Shown: positions 10,165-21,944 of the stretch, piece by piece
How positions within the stretch are numbered: the first letter of the stretch is position 1
Layout of the letters: each line of letters begins with the position of its first letter
Origin: Cryptomeria japonica
Lineage: Eukaryota > Streptophyta > Pinopsida > Cupressales > Cupressaceae
NCBI RefSeq assembly: GCF_030272615.1
Contig: NC_081408.1
Location: 764,723,673-764,787,672 of the forward strand
DNA length: 64,000 nt
Direction of reading: 5' to 3'
Position numbers and translations under genes: made by a program
The notes under the pieces: generated by a model
What the model saw: only the letters and a program-made list of their open reading frames with translations
What the model was told of the DNA's origin: nothing
The model's database searches: none

Positions 10165-12743
10165 CCCACTTGCATAGTTTTATGCTTTTATTTTTTCAGT
10201 TTTATTTGGGATGATTATGCATAAAAGCTGTTTTAGTTTTTTAGTTTTAGTTTTTTTCTTTATTTCTAATAATACAAGTTTTCCAAAATCTAGATGTATC
10301 TAAAACCTCTATATAATGAGGTAGTTATAATTCATTTTTTATCAGTTAGTCTGATCCTTGGTCAGTTGATCAAGAAGTTTGATCCTTGATCTATTGATCA
10401 AGAAGCTTATGTAATCTCTTGAATCAATAGAATAGCTTATTTGTGTTCCAATTTTATATTTCTTTCATTTGGTATCAGAGCAGGTTGCAGAATTTTTTGA
10501 TCGTGCAGGTAGTCTCTAGATGGCTAATGGAAAGGATTTAGCATTTTAGCTTCCATTATTTACTAGAGAAAACTATGATTATTGGAGTATCAAGATGAAG
10601 ACCCTACTTTTATCCCAAGATCTCTGGGAATTTGTGGAAGGTGGATACATAGAACCTGTTGATCAGAATGCATTCAATACATGGATACCATAACAAAAAA
10701 ATCAGTTGAAAGAAGATAGAAAGAAGGATAACAAAGCTCTTTTCACCATTCAATCTGCCTTGGATGTCTCAATTTTTCTTCGAATTGCTAGTCTGACAAA
10801 ATAAAAGGATGCATGGGAGACTCTACAAACTGCATACCAAGGTACAGATAAAATCAAATTGGTAAGACTTCAAACTTTTTGAAGAGAATTTGAAATTTTG
10901 AGGATGAAAGAATCTGAGTCTATTCATGAATTTATTACTAGGACTCAAGGTATAGTGCATCAGCTTAGCACTCAAGGAGAAACTATATCAGATCAAAAAA
11001 TTGTAGAAATTTTTTTGAGGTCTTTTCCTCCTAAATTTGATCCAGTAGTAATTGCTATTGAAGAAAGTAAAGATCTAACTACTTTCAAAGTTGCAGAAGT
11101 CTCATGAAGAGCGCATGCAGCGTTCTATGGAAAGTGGTGTTCAAGCTTTCCAATCTTCTATGAATATTGAGGAAAAATCCAAATCTCCTCCCTCTCATAT
11201 TGCTAAATTTCAAGGTGAATCTTTTGGAAATAACAGAAGAAGAGGTAGAGGAAGAGGAAGAGGAAATAATAGAGGAAGAGGACGAAGTTCTGTTGATAGA
11301 AGGAGTATTCAATGCAGATATTGTGAAAGATATGGGTACTATGAATCTAAGTGTAGGAAGAAGAAATCTGACTTGAATAAGTCAAGAGCTAGTTATGCAG
11401 AAGAATCTTCTAATGCAAAGAATTCTACATTCTTTGCATGCAATTTGGGAAAAGAACCCCAAGAAGATGTCTGGTTCTTGGATAGCGGTTGTTCAAATCA
11501 CATGACAGGTAAATCTGATTTCTTTGTCAAATTAGATGATTCAATGAAGAGTAAAGTTAAATTTGGAGATGATAAGGAGGTTGATGTAATGGGAAAAGGT
11601 ACCCTTGCAGTCAAGACTAAGCAAGGAGACACTACAAATATCCATAATACTTTCTTCATGCCAGAATTACAACATAGTCTTTTGAGTATAGGACAATTTC
11701 TAGAAAGGAACTATAAAGTTGCATTTGAAGATAGCTGCTGCAAAATTTTTGATAAATCTAATAATCATCATCTTGTAGCAAAGACTTATATGACAAAGAA
11801 TAGATTGTTTCCTCTCAAATTGCTTTCTAGTAAGTTGCATGCACTAAAATCAACCATAGATGATTCATGGTTATGTCATCAACGATATGGTCATATGAAT
11901 TTTCAAGGGCTAACATTGTTGAATAAGAAGAATATGGTGAGAGGTCTTCCTCCAATCAAGGCAAACGAATAAGTTTGTTTAGGGTGTGCCCTTGGCAAGC
12001 ATCACCGAGACAGTTTTCCGGTGGGAAAATCATGGAAAACCAAATCTCCTCTAGAGCTTGTGCATGCTGACATCTGTGGTGATATGCAAGAGCCATCATT
12101 GGGTAAGAACTTTTTTTTTTGACATTCATTGATGATTACTCTCGCCACACTTGGGTTTATTTTTTGAAGCAAAAATCTGAAGCCTTTGCATGCTTCAAAA
12201 ATTTTAAAGCACTGGCTGAAAAACAAAGCAGGTTTCCTATCAAGATACTCAGAACAGATAGAGGGGGAGAGTTTACTTCTAATGAGTTTGCTGATTTTTG
12301 TGCTAAGAATGGCATCTAGAGACAACTTACTGCCGCATATACACCTTAGCAAAATGGTATTGCTGAAAGAAAGAACTGTACCATTATGGAAATGGCATGA
12401 AGCATGTTGTAGACAAAAAATATTACAAATAGTTTTTGGGGAGAAGCAGTTGCCACTACAGTGTATATTCTCAACTGTAGTCCCACAAAAGTAGTTCGAA
12501 ATCTGACTCCAAAGGAAGCCTGGAGTGGTCACAAGCCTTCAGTGGCTCATCTTCGCATCTTTGGATGTTTGGCATATGTGCATATTCCAGTTCAAAAGCG
12601 GAAGAAGTTGGATGCCAAATCCCAACTTTGTATCTTTGTGGGCTACTACTGCAACTAAAGGCTACAGATTCTATAATCCCAAGACAAAGCAATGAACAGA
12701 ATTAGTTATCTCTCTTATTTGTATTTGAATTATATTTCTTTCA
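10165..12743 (+). mobile_element. Decayed Ty1/copia retrotransposon inside the KAP gene
   Basis: The target-side sequence is interrupted after about 10164 and resumes at 12744, judged against the second copy of the duplicated segment (13420-13500). The 5' LTR ends TATATTTCTTTCA at 10467. It is followed by TGGTATCAGAGC at 10470-10481, the usual copia primer site matching initiator tRNA-Met. The right end repeats the LTR end (ATTATATTTCTTTCA, 12743). RT, RNase H and most of the 3' LTR are missing. The LTR 5' boundary and the target duplication were not resolved. Confidence 0.75.
10520..12668 (+). pseudogene. Copia gag-protease-integrase remnant
   Basis: GAG begins MANGKDLAF and contains ENYDYWSIKMKTLL and the Copia gag core (ESIHEFITRTQGIVHQL). 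After a frameshift near 11095 come an Arg/Gly-rich stretch and a zinc knuckle, CRYCERYGYYESKC, in which the usual His is Tyr. Next are the protease WFLDSGCSNHMTG, the pre-integrase motif WLCHQRYGHMNF, and the integrase core with [21 protein letters not shown] and [11 protein letters not shown]. Translation stops at FVGYYCN (12658), and RT and RNase H are absent. Several in-frame stops lie between 10550 and 12450. Confidence 0.85.
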
Positions 12744-13056
12744 GTTTTCATTCAAAAGGTTTGTTAGCAGAGAGGGTATCTCCAATCACACAAATATACA
12801 GAAATATATAGAAATGTTTGTGCAATGTACGAACACACAATCCACAGTCCGGAGTTGAAGAAGCAATGATTGAGATAGATGATATACCCAGCATTGAACA
12901 GTCAATCAAAAGTGTTGAACAAGGTGCGGGTTTCAAGTTTTAGTAAGCTGGCTATATATATTAATTTTGTTTTCTATGAGTTTCCCAATTCAGATCACTT
13001 ATCTACAAATTTTAATTTTGTTTAAAATATATATGTGAACTATATTCTGATTTATA

Positions 13057-13790
13057 TCAATACAAGTGAGATTAGTCACATTTTATATCTGCATCAAGGT
13101 ACAGCTCCACTTTAACAGATGAATTATACTTCTTCTATTTTAATGTTGTTGTAGGTAGAGGAGAATCTGGAGCCAAACAACAAACAACCGTCTGCATTTT
13201 AGGTGAAAATATTCCAGATGCAGTCCTTTTAAGCTGAACAGAAAATAAGAGATGAGGTCTAAGCACTACCGTATTGATGATTTTAATATGGACCCTAACT
13301 AGAGAATGTTGCTTCCCCAAGCAAGCACAGCCCAACAAGGATCACGTAAAATGGAAGAGCAAGAAACAATTAAGAAACCTGGTGATATATCATTCATATT
13401 CACAGATTATTTTAGGCGATGATTTGTGCAATGTACGATCACACAATTCAGAATCCGTTTTCATTCAATTCATAATATGTTTTCTTTCAAAATGTTTGTT
13501 AGCAGAGAGGGTATCTCCGATCACTCAAATATACAGAAACATACAGAAATGTTTGTGCAATGTACGAACACACAATTCGCAATCCAGAGTTCAAGAAGCA
13601 ACGATTGAACAGCCAATCAAAAGAGATGAAAAAGGTGCAGGTTTCAAGTTTTAATAAGCTGGCTATATTATATTAATTTTGTTTTCTATGAGTTTCCCAA
13701 TCCAGGTCACTTATATTATTTTAATTTTCTTTAAAATATATATGTGAACTATATTCTAATTTATAACTACAAAATCATATCCTACTGCGA
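13057..13790 (+). repeat. Second copy of a segment duplicated within the KAP gene
   Basis: 13057-13480 repeats 9565-10164, and 13480-13790 repeats 12744-13050. The original unit of about 730 bp was therefore duplicated in tandem, and the copia element later split the first copy. Shared landmarks are TACAAGTGAGATTAGTCAC, GTTGTTGTAGGTAGAGGAG (an acceptor plus exon start), GTGCAATGTACGA and TTCTATGAGTTTCCCAAT. The unit includes small exons such as 9664-9732. Copies differ by many substitutions and small deletions, so the duplication is old. Confidence 0.7.
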
Positions 13791-14639
13791 CTGTAAAACG
13801 TCTCTCCAGGTAAAAAAACTACGCTAAAAATAACAAGTAGACTAATAACTTTCTAATGCCAGACATGAAAGATTTATAATAACAGCTTGACGGTTGTTGC
13901 AGGTGATAAAGACAACAAGGATGAGCGAAGCCTCTCCTTAATAATTAGTGCAATTCCCATTCCTAAGTACAATGAAGGAGAAAGGAGTGCTTTTTCCTTT
14001 CTTCATACTCAGTAGAAAACTTCCCCGAGAGTGGAAATGCTTGATGGCATACCATCGGCTAGCATGGAATATTTTGTCTCTAAGCTCCGACGTTATCCCA
14101 GTGGAAGGATGGCAGGTTCAACTTATTGCATGGATTTTCGTCTGCTGGCAATGGAGGGACCTCATGACAACTCTTATACAAGTAAGATAGCGTCACAATT
14201 TTTTTTGAACTTACCTCAACGGTGATGACTTGAATGGACAGTGTGTGTTAGTTTATTTCCTTAGGCACACAATTTTAGTTCTTATAACAAAAAATGAAAA
14301 TTCTTTGTATGCAGAAATGGAACAACCTTGGGGTTTTAAGAAAGTGGAAAGTTGTAGAGGAGGATACAATTGGGCCTTCGCTGAGAGAGATTGTTGAACA
14401 ATATATTGATGAGAGGTGGCCATCTGACAAGAAGAGCGACAGTTTTCACGGAGATAGCACCATAAAAAAGAAGGATGACGCCATTGACAGTCTCCATAAG
14501 GATGTGGGTGTTAGCTCCAGCAGCAGCACTAAAGAAGTGGAGAAGACAAGTGAAAGCTTGCCAGAGAGAAACATGACAACAATTTTCAGCGCGGAAGGCA
14601 CAGAGGGAGATGATTATCTCAAGGAAGTTCTTTGAAAGG

Positions 14640-14805
14640 TTTTGAGAGAGCAAGAAGATATGAGAGAAATTCTAAGAAAGAGTTTGAAAGAGCAGGAGGA
14701 GATGAGGGAAGCTCTAAGAAAGAGTTTGAAAGAGCAGGAGGAGATGAGGGAAGCTCTAAGAAAGAATTTGAAAGAGCAGGAGGAGATGAGGGATATACTG
14801 GAAAT
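14640..14805 (+). repeat. 42-bp tandem repeat coding for 14-residue coiled-coil units
   Basis: About three and a half copies encode LRKSLKEQEEMREA, two heptads each, in the C-terminal tail of the KAP pseudogene. Units are nearly identical at DNA level, suggesting recent slippage expansion. A preceding partial unit carries the TGA stop. Confidence 0.8.
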
Positions 14806-15046
14806 GATCAAGATGAAAGTTTTCGAAGAGGAAGAAGACAAAGGAGGAGAAGAAAGCTCACTCCAACAGTACACAACGGCTAAGGAGAAGGCGAAGGATG
14901 AAAAGGAGGAGCAAGAAGAATGGAGTAAACTGAGAGACACATTGCGCAGCTTCAATGTTTCAATGGATGGCATTCAAGCCTTCCAAAAATTTAAGTTTTA
15001 CTGCGAGCCTGGCTATCTTCCATGGCCATTGCCCGAACTTAAATAA

Positions 15047-16539
15047 ACCTCACCAACTATTCGTATACATTTGTAGTTTAGGCAGCCACTCCTCCCATGG
15101 ATTGTAATCATTTTAAATTAATTGTTCTATTTCTGTAATTAAAATATCTACTAATTCTCTCTCGAAGTAAAGTTATTTTTTTGAAAAATTACTTGCCTAA
15201 CTGGTAGTGTAGATTGGGTAGACAGTCAGCGAATAGTGATTCGAAGTTTAGTAGCAATGCGATCAATCTTGTTTTAGTCAGTAATACCTTAATTTCACTT
15301 CTTGTTTCAACTGATAAAATCAACTATTCATAGTAAAAATAATGAAGTCTGTTTTTTATAAATTCATTTTAGAGGCCACAAATTTGTTTGTCCTTAATGT
15401 TAACTTGCTTTTTAGGTAAAGACGCAACGGAGAGTCTCTTATAACATGTATTGGCCATCAAACTTAGAAATGATTCGGCCGACGATGATTAGTATGATAT
15501 TTGAAATAATGCTTGGAAATCTATACAGGTCAGGCATCAAGTCTAGCTGCACCAACTACTATGCCTAAAATAATGCTTGGAAATCTATACTTTTCTGCTC
15601 CATGATTGTTGGTGACTGAATAAGAGCTCTCAAGGCCATCTTTCCACTGTTGCATTTCCTTACATGCAAAATGGTGAAGAGTACTTGTGGCTCCCACAGT
15701 GCAAACATGTATCAAATGACTTCACCAGCAACAACAAACAAAGTCATATCGAACCCAGATGAGCTATCTCAACGTCCATTTTAATTATTCTCCTGAACTT
15801 GTAAATTTGCTCCTTTATGCCACGTGGGACAAGTGACTACCAGCCGGATGAATGGAAACAATTTTGCGCCAAAGAAGCCTATCACAATTTTCATTTTAGT
15901 TCACCTTTTTAACTTACAATTTGCAATCCACCCCCTCAAACTCTTCTTCCTTCGTCGCTTACAAATTGATTTAATGACAATAATTTGAATTCTCGCATAA
16001 CTCAAATGTTGAGGTCCTCACTATTGTCGCAAACCAGTACTCGAGGTTATAATTTTTTTTGAAAGGGGCAACATTAGTTACATCAATTCTTATAGTGGTA
16101 AACTAACAACATGGTTATCATTAAAATGACAAAATTCAAAACTTTTTATGGATCATTTTAGACTTGGTACAATCACTTACACATTAAGATCTACTTCAAA
16201 ATCATTACAAATTTCATGAATTTGAATTTGCATACTCTCGATGAATTATGGAAAGCTTCTATCAAGGAAATTGTTATGACGATGTATAGATTTAGAGAGT
16301 ATTAGTGCCAAAGGTGTATGGGTTTGCTTGTTGCAACAGAGCTCAAAAATAAATTTGTTTCATAATTCATGGTTCATTATGCACCACAAATTTGCCAAGT
16401 TTGTGGATGCAAACACGATTATAACTTCTACCCATCTGATATACTTTAGGTTGATTTGGGTTATTTTGTCTAGCATCTTCTACTTTGTTTTCTCCTCAGG
16501 ATGATTGTCCTCTACTATAGTTCAAACCACCTCATGATG
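15047..16539. other. AT-rich sequence 3' of the KAP pseudogene
   Basis: No gene or mobile-element end is recognised. 15050-15180 may be the 3' UTR of the KAP gene. Confidence 0.4.
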
Positions 16540-16870
16540 GAGATGATGTACACCTCTTTGCTCCTTTATTCCTTTAAAAGTATTGTCTGCTTTATTTTTC
16601 CTCTCCCTTTAAGGCTTCTATATTGCTAACCTTATTTAAGCTCAATTAATCTTGGATAAAGAAATGTAGCCCATTCATACACCTTGCAACCATTTACTTA
16701 TCAATTACTTGGAGCTCCATGTGATTGGGAAATTTATAAAAATCATTTGTATAATCTTCCACAATGGATAATTCTTGCTTCAAGTTAATGAATCTATGGA
16801 AAAGGGTATATGTGTATTCTAGAGGCATAAATTTCTCTCCCATCTTATTCTAAGTCTTAGCTTTATTTTT
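16540..16870 (-). pseudogene. Ty3/gypsy gag relic
   Basis: The minus strand translates, with a few stops, to a pattern typical of the retrotransposon gag domain: MGEKFMPLEYTYTLFHRF, then NLKQELSIVEDYTNDFY, a gap, then MVARCMNGLHFFIQD and SLNKVSNIEALK. The order [Y..TL..RF..LKQ..SV.DYT..F] followed by [R...GL...IQD] is that of gag from chromovirus-like gypsy elements. No LTR or pol was found beside it, so it is an isolated old fragment. Confidence 0.5.
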
Positions 16871-17368
16871 TCCTTTTCCTATTTTTTTTTCCTTATTTGA
16901 AAGCATATCAATCAACAAATGCCTTAAATAATACAAACTATCCAGAGACTATGCAATACAATGGGGTAAATGGTCACACATGGTTTCTTTACAATGTCCT
17001 TCTAGACTCAAGGCACACTTCTATGTGCTATGATTTTTGAGATTAGAGTAACATATCTGACGAAAATCTTGTATCAAATTTCTCTTCTCTAATGGCATAT
17101 TACTTTATTAAGTAATAATAATTTACTCCCACAAAGAAAGTCAATTAAATCATTTTAGATCCATGCCACCTAGGTATAATCTAATATTCCTCTAATTATA
17201 AGTCTTATTTACATGGCATTAGTGTAGAATATTACAACATATTATTCTTGGCCTTTCAAAATGTTAAATCAATCAATTTTTTTTATTCTAAAATATATCC
17301 CCTTAAACTTCACATTTTGAATAACTAAAATTTAGTTAAAGCTATGAGATTTCCACAATCCATTTTGT

Positions 17369-17620
17369 ATTCTAATGGATTTTTTGTGGATTTGATTGTG
17401 TGTATTTTTTTCCATCAACGTTTCGAATCACACTCCATGATTCGTCATCAGGATGAAAAGAATTCCCAAGACATGAAAGATGTTGAATTGCAAATCTGCA
17501 ATTCAACATCTTTCATGTCTTGGGAATTCTTTTCATTCTGATGATGAATCACGGAGTGTGATTCGAAACGTTGATGGAAAAAAATACACACAATCGAATC
17601 CACAAAAAATACATTAGAAT
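17369..17620. repeat. 252-bp near-perfect inverted repeat (MITE- or foldback-like)
   Basis: The left arm 17369-17492 and right arm 17497-17620 are reverse complements with only a few mismatches, around a 4-base loop AATC. Arms start ATTCTAATGGATTTTTTG and end in its complement. The outermost flanks allow a TA target duplication. It encodes no transposase, and a transcript would fold into one 124-bp hairpin. Confidence 0.85.
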
Positions 17621-18176
17621 AAAATTTAGTTTTCTAAAAAAAAATTTGATTGACCAAATTTAAGAGCTTTAGGAATTACTAAAATGACTACAACAAACCA
17701 AATTTTAAAAAAATGAAACATCTCTAAACAAAATCATTAAGAACTAAGTGAAAAATTAAGTGAATAGTTCTTTAACTAAACAAGATAGTCATAAAACATC
17801 CACAAGATTCATATTACTCAAAAAAAAATTGCACTATAATTTTTTTTCGAAAGTTAGAGAAGAGAAGCATAAAACTTAGAAAGGGTTTTTATTTCCTTAC
17901 AAGGAGATGAGAGTAATGGTCTTTGCAATTAGCTATATTATTTAAGAAATAATTTAATACAAACTTAATTACATTAACCATATGATTACTTACTATTATT
18001 TTATTTCAAGTTGAATTTTTTTCTTTAATAGGGAATAGTTGATTTATATTGTTTTACCATTATCAACTATTAAGTTGTGACACATCAAGGAATATATAAA
18101 ACTAGCTATAAGATCAATAGATTTGTTGTGTGTGTATAAAATTTGTCTCAACGGTTGACAATATTTAATATAACAC
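17621..18176. other. AT-rich sequence left of element B
   Basis: No gene is recognised. The last five bases before the B LTR (18177-18181, AAAAT) are the left copy of its target duplication. Confidence 0.5.
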
Positions 18177-18181
18177 AAAAT

Positions 18182-19666
18182 TGTAGACGTATAAAAATGA
18201 CCATATTCCTAAATGAATATTTTATGTTCATTTCCCTATTTGATTAAATCCAATTTAATTAAATTACCCACATTCTTCTATTTTATTAAGTAAATTACTC
18301 AATTTTTTTAAATAAAATTCACTATACCCATTTAATGAATAAATCATTTTATTCAATTAAATTCCCCCTATCCACTTTTAATTAAATTCAAATTTAATTA
18401 AATAATTATCCTAAGTTAAATAAATCTAATTTATTTAATTTCCTCAAATCGCAACCAAATTGAATTAAATCATTTAAATCAATTAAATCCTATTATCCCC
18501 CCATCCACTTGCAAAATCCCAAACCCCTTTTTAATCCCTTCTAGAATCTTCTAATCACTTCTAATTAACCTAACCCCTCCTCTAAACTTTGTCACATCCC
18601 TAAGAAAAGGGAAGTCACTTCTCAAAGCCTCAAAGTCTTTGATAACCATTAAAGGCTTTCAACCTTCAACCACTAAATGTCTCAAAGTCTTTGATAACCT
18701 TTGAAAGCTTCCAACCTTCAACCACTTAATCCACAAAGTCTCCAATAACCATTAATGGTTAACCCAAACCCTCCTACATGGTTAAAACATTTGTTTTGAC
18801 TCAACCTCTACCCAACCCAAGGGTCTCATCAGGCCTTTAATGCTTTGACCATGATTATCTCTTAAACATTTGCACAAAGGTTTATCCTTGGATTAAGTCC
18901 TAATCCAGTGGGTAATCCTAACTTAGACTTGACCCTTAGCCTCTAGATAACCATGAGGTCTTCTCAGGCATTCAATGTCTCCAACCCCTTCTTTCAACCC
19001 AATCTTATGTTGACACTTGTCACCATGTCATTGGTGCAATTTACAAACATGGATCCCCAACTTTCAAACTCAACCCTTGATTAAACCATTCAATCTTAAC
19101 CATCCATTTCCCTATTCTTGCTATAAATAGAGCTCTCACTCCTCCATTTTCATAGATAGAATCCTCTAAATTTGAAGCATTACACTTATACTCAAATTCT
19201 TTCAAGCTTTCATATCATTTTTATGCTCATCATTTAGCCTCTTTTAGATTAGGAATTAGACTAAATATGCATGTTTAGAGTACTTTCTTTATCATTTTAG
19301 CTCAATCATAGACTAAATATAGTATGCTAGGATAGTATCCATACTAACCTTGTCATCTTATCATCTAATTTATTGCATTTCTAAGCTTATATATAGCTTA
19401 AAATACATCTCATACTAAAATCTATCAAAAGCATCTCTCGTTCTCACATTTGCCATCCCTAAACCATTTTGCTCAGTGATCTGAGAGCAAAAACATTGGT
19501 TTGAGGGACATTGTGAGATAGAGAACCATGGGACCCTCCTTGGGAAGTTGAGTAATACTACGTTACTCCATAGCTTGCACCAAGAAGTCTTGTGTGTGTG
19601 TGTGGACTAGTAATTTAACCATATTTTCACATTTTGAATTCTACCAGCCCACTTTTCCCGCATACA
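18182..19666 (+). repeat. 5' LTR of element B
   Basis: 1485 bp, TG...CA. TATAAATA at 19122-19129 is the likely core promoter, which would start the genomic RNA about 30 nt downstream. By hand alignment with the 3' LTR I count about 25 substitutions (16 transitions) and three or four small indels, about 1.7% divergence. The left target duplication AAAAT is at 18177-18181. Confidence 0.93.
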
Positions 19667-19670
19667 TTTC

Positions 19671-19688
19671 TGGTGCCCACCGTGGGGC
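19671..19688 (+). other. Primer binding site of element B, tRNA-Lys type
   Basis: TGGTGCCCACCGTGGGGC lies four bases after the LTR. It is complementary to the 3' end of plant tRNA-Lys(CTT) (GCCCCACGGTGGGCG plus CCA) with one mismatch, as far as I recall that tRNA. Minus-strand DNA synthesis would start here. Confidence 0.75.
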
Positions 19689-19709
19689 CCGACCCCAAAT
19701 AACAAATCG

Positions 19710-20145
19710 GCGCGTGGGAAACATTCCCTAGGCCATCTGATTAACAGTCTAGCACATCCCGCTCACTGTTTAGTGCGTGGGGTCTATACTCTAGCGCTTG
19801 GAGTCATTTCTTTAGCACATGACTCCTTGTAACATTTTCCTGTAGGTCTCGACGTGGGCGAAACACAAAGTAGCGCATGCAGTAAATATAATAGCGCATC
19901 CATCCCATAGTTCAGCGCTTGTAAACCATCATCCAGCGCGTGCAATTCAAACGTTAGCGCATCAAATTTCTAATTTTCCTGCAGTCTGAGCGCGGGAGAG
20001 AGAAAATGACAGAACAACGCTTCCAACATACAGACTAGCGCATTCCTTGAACAATGTAGCGCATTGGAAAATTATTTTAGCGCATCCAGTCTCTATTGTA
20101 GCACGTAAAAACCTTTTTGTAGCGCATAACAGACAGAGGAAAATT
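19710..20145 (+). repeat. Element B leader array: (T/C)AGCGC(A/G)T cores at exact 21-nt spacing, first block
   Basis: Core starts at 19750, 19771, 19792, 19813; then 19871, 19892, 19913, 19934, 19955; then 20036, 20057, 20078, 20099, 20120. Every step within a run is exactly 21 nt, while the 13-nt spacers are unrelated. It is non-coding leader just after the primer site. Equivalent cores occur in reverse at 56780-57240. Confidence 0.85.
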
Positions 20146-21628
20146 TTAAAATTGTAACCAAAAAGGAAATTTTAGACTTGTGGAAGTCCACCAAATCATC
20201 TAACAATTTTCTCTGGTTTGCTTGCAGGCTGCTAACCAAATTTGTTGCAAAAAGGAGCGTAATTTTAGAATTTTTAGATGGTTAAAATTTTCTCTAACTT
20301 AGTTAAGTTAGTTTAAAATTTTAAAACATCTTTTAGTCTTAAAATTGAACTCACTTGTTTCTTTTGGGCTATAAAACGAACTACCATCCAACATCTTCTT
20401 GCTTTTATAGGAGAAAAACACTTCATTTTGGAAGCTATAAAAAGAACCAACAAATCTTTATTTTGGCAAAAGTTTTAAAAAGAACCTCACCATCCTTTGG
20501 TGCATAAAAGGATTCACTTCAAATTTCTGTCAAGTAAAAGAATCACACAAGTCCAGAGTCAGTTACAACTAAAGAGGGAAGATCTTCCCCTTTTAGCGAT
20601 TTCTTTTGCTAACCAACACATCGAAAATTTTGCTTTGTTGACAAAATTCCTTTCATAGATCAGCAAATCATTGCTTTGACAGGATGAAAATGAACACCAT
20701 GTTTTTGTGGAGCAACATCTCCGCATAGATTTTTAGCAAATCACTGATTTGAAAAGATAAAATAAACCAACTTGATTGCTTTGTCTCGAAAGTGGAAGGA
20801 ATATGCTCTCCCCTTAACTGGGTGATCAAAAATCCAAACCACTCTTACAACTTTCTTTAAATTCAAACATTTACATCCTTTAGCAGGCCTGCCTTCCCGA
20901 GGAGTTGCAATCAACTCTTAAAGCCGTTTATGGCCAGTGTGAAGGGAACGACCTAAGTGGGGAACGACTTTGACGCCAAGAATTCCAACCCACTCTAATC
21001 AAATGTGGAAAGTGACGAAAGTCCTTTTCAATAGTTGCGCGTAGTGATTAGCCTTCCCCCAGTATCCTCGAGATACGTAAAGCCTTTGTTCTAAAGGTTG
21101 GGAAGCCTCTTGAGGGAGTTTATCGCTGACGGCCGAACGGGAAGCCTGATTACGAACCATAGAATTAGAAACTTTGAGCTGAGTCAGTAACCAGACATTT
21201 GTAACATCATAGTGCAAGGGTGGGGAAGAATCCGCCCCCAAGATAACTACTCAACTGTGAAGCGATTCACTTTGGGTTAACTTTTGGCAAAAGGCAAAAA
21301 AACGGGTGCCCTCTAGGGGGTGACACGGCTGTTTGAGCTGACAGAGTATCGAGACTAGTGGGCTATGATGTTATTTATGACCCTTCACTAAAGAGTCTTT
21401 TTGAAGTGTATTACTTGTATCCAAACCTGTTAAAACATTGGGGATTTGAACACATCCTCGCAGAACATACACTTTTTGTTAGATTAGGCAAAATGGTTGT
21501 ACTTTTTATGTCGTGCTTGCATTTATTACTTCAGAAAATCATCCATCACACTTGAAAATTTCACAACAAAATTCAAAATCCACAAGAAAAAAAAAAACAG
21601 CGCAGTTTAGGGCATCAGAGCAATCTCC
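20146..21628 (+). other. Element B leader, middle part
   Basis: No coding region or repeat array is recognised. This part resembles the long untranslated leaders of Tat elements and ends where the 21-nt motif array resumes. Confidence 0.4.
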
Positions 21629-21944
21629 GAGCGCGTGGAACACCTTTTTCAGCACATCCAAAACTAAAATTAGCGCGTGGCATTAAAACAGTAGCATTTT
21701 CATCTTAAGGAAAAATAGTACAAAGTCCTTTAGCGCATCCCCAAAACAGTCTAGTGCGTAGAAGCCACATCTCAGCGCGTGGGAACCAACAATTAGCGCA
21801 TAAAGTCTAAAGGTTACCGCGTGACAGGCCCAGTATAGCGCGTAGATTTTTCAACAGGTAGACAACAATTTTTAAACAGTCCAAACTTTAGCGCGTGGAA
21901 AAAATAGCTTAGCGCGTGGAAACCTAATTTTAGTGCATGAAGTC
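21629..21944 (+). repeat. Element B leader array, second block, cut by the foreign insertion
   Basis: Cores start at 21629, 21650, 21671, 21692; then 21731, 21752, 21773, 21794, 21815, 21836; then 21889, 21910, 21931. Steps within runs are exactly 21 nt. The block stops at 21944 where a reversed LTR begins. 21697-21944 recurs at about 41213-41445, on the far side of the foreign block, and again near 44008-44220. Confidence 0.85.

Larger units (their letters stand above)
8330..15046 (+). pseudogene. KAP-family P-loop NTPase gene, broken, several exons
   Basis: Exon-like segments match KAP NTPases, membrane-linked P-loop ATPases with transmembrane segments inserted in the NTPase domain. 8330-9040 carries YNGWHYRNETEAWVGLAMEI, a membrane segment (GVILPFFLALLVAIWF), YICLPDHSQKLGY, and the Walker B sequence LRIIVFVDDLDRCEE. 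After a GT-AG intron (9041-9195), 9196-9550 carries VLSAVNLVLATCEINVIL, MIQRAIIRKYG and YLRKIVQLLLHLADP. Small exons follow near 9664-9732 and 9834-9913. 13902-14183 carries LAWNILSL, then GWQVQLIAWIFVCWQWRDL. 14317-15046 encodes a charged coiled-coil tail ending PWPLPELK. No Walker A motif is visible upstream. Defects are TAG at 8801, a frameshift near 8890-8920, one lost base near 9027, TAG at 9427 and TGA near 14633. A copia element sits inside. Confidence 0.75.

Noticed and set aside
17344-17541. 65-codon frame across the inverted repeat
   Set aside because: It reads through one arm and into the other and has no protein features.
19750-20145. CRISPR-like look of the regularly spaced motifs
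   Set aside because: Only an 8-base core is conserved at 21 nt, in a plant retrotransposon leader; no repeat-spacer structure and no cas genes.
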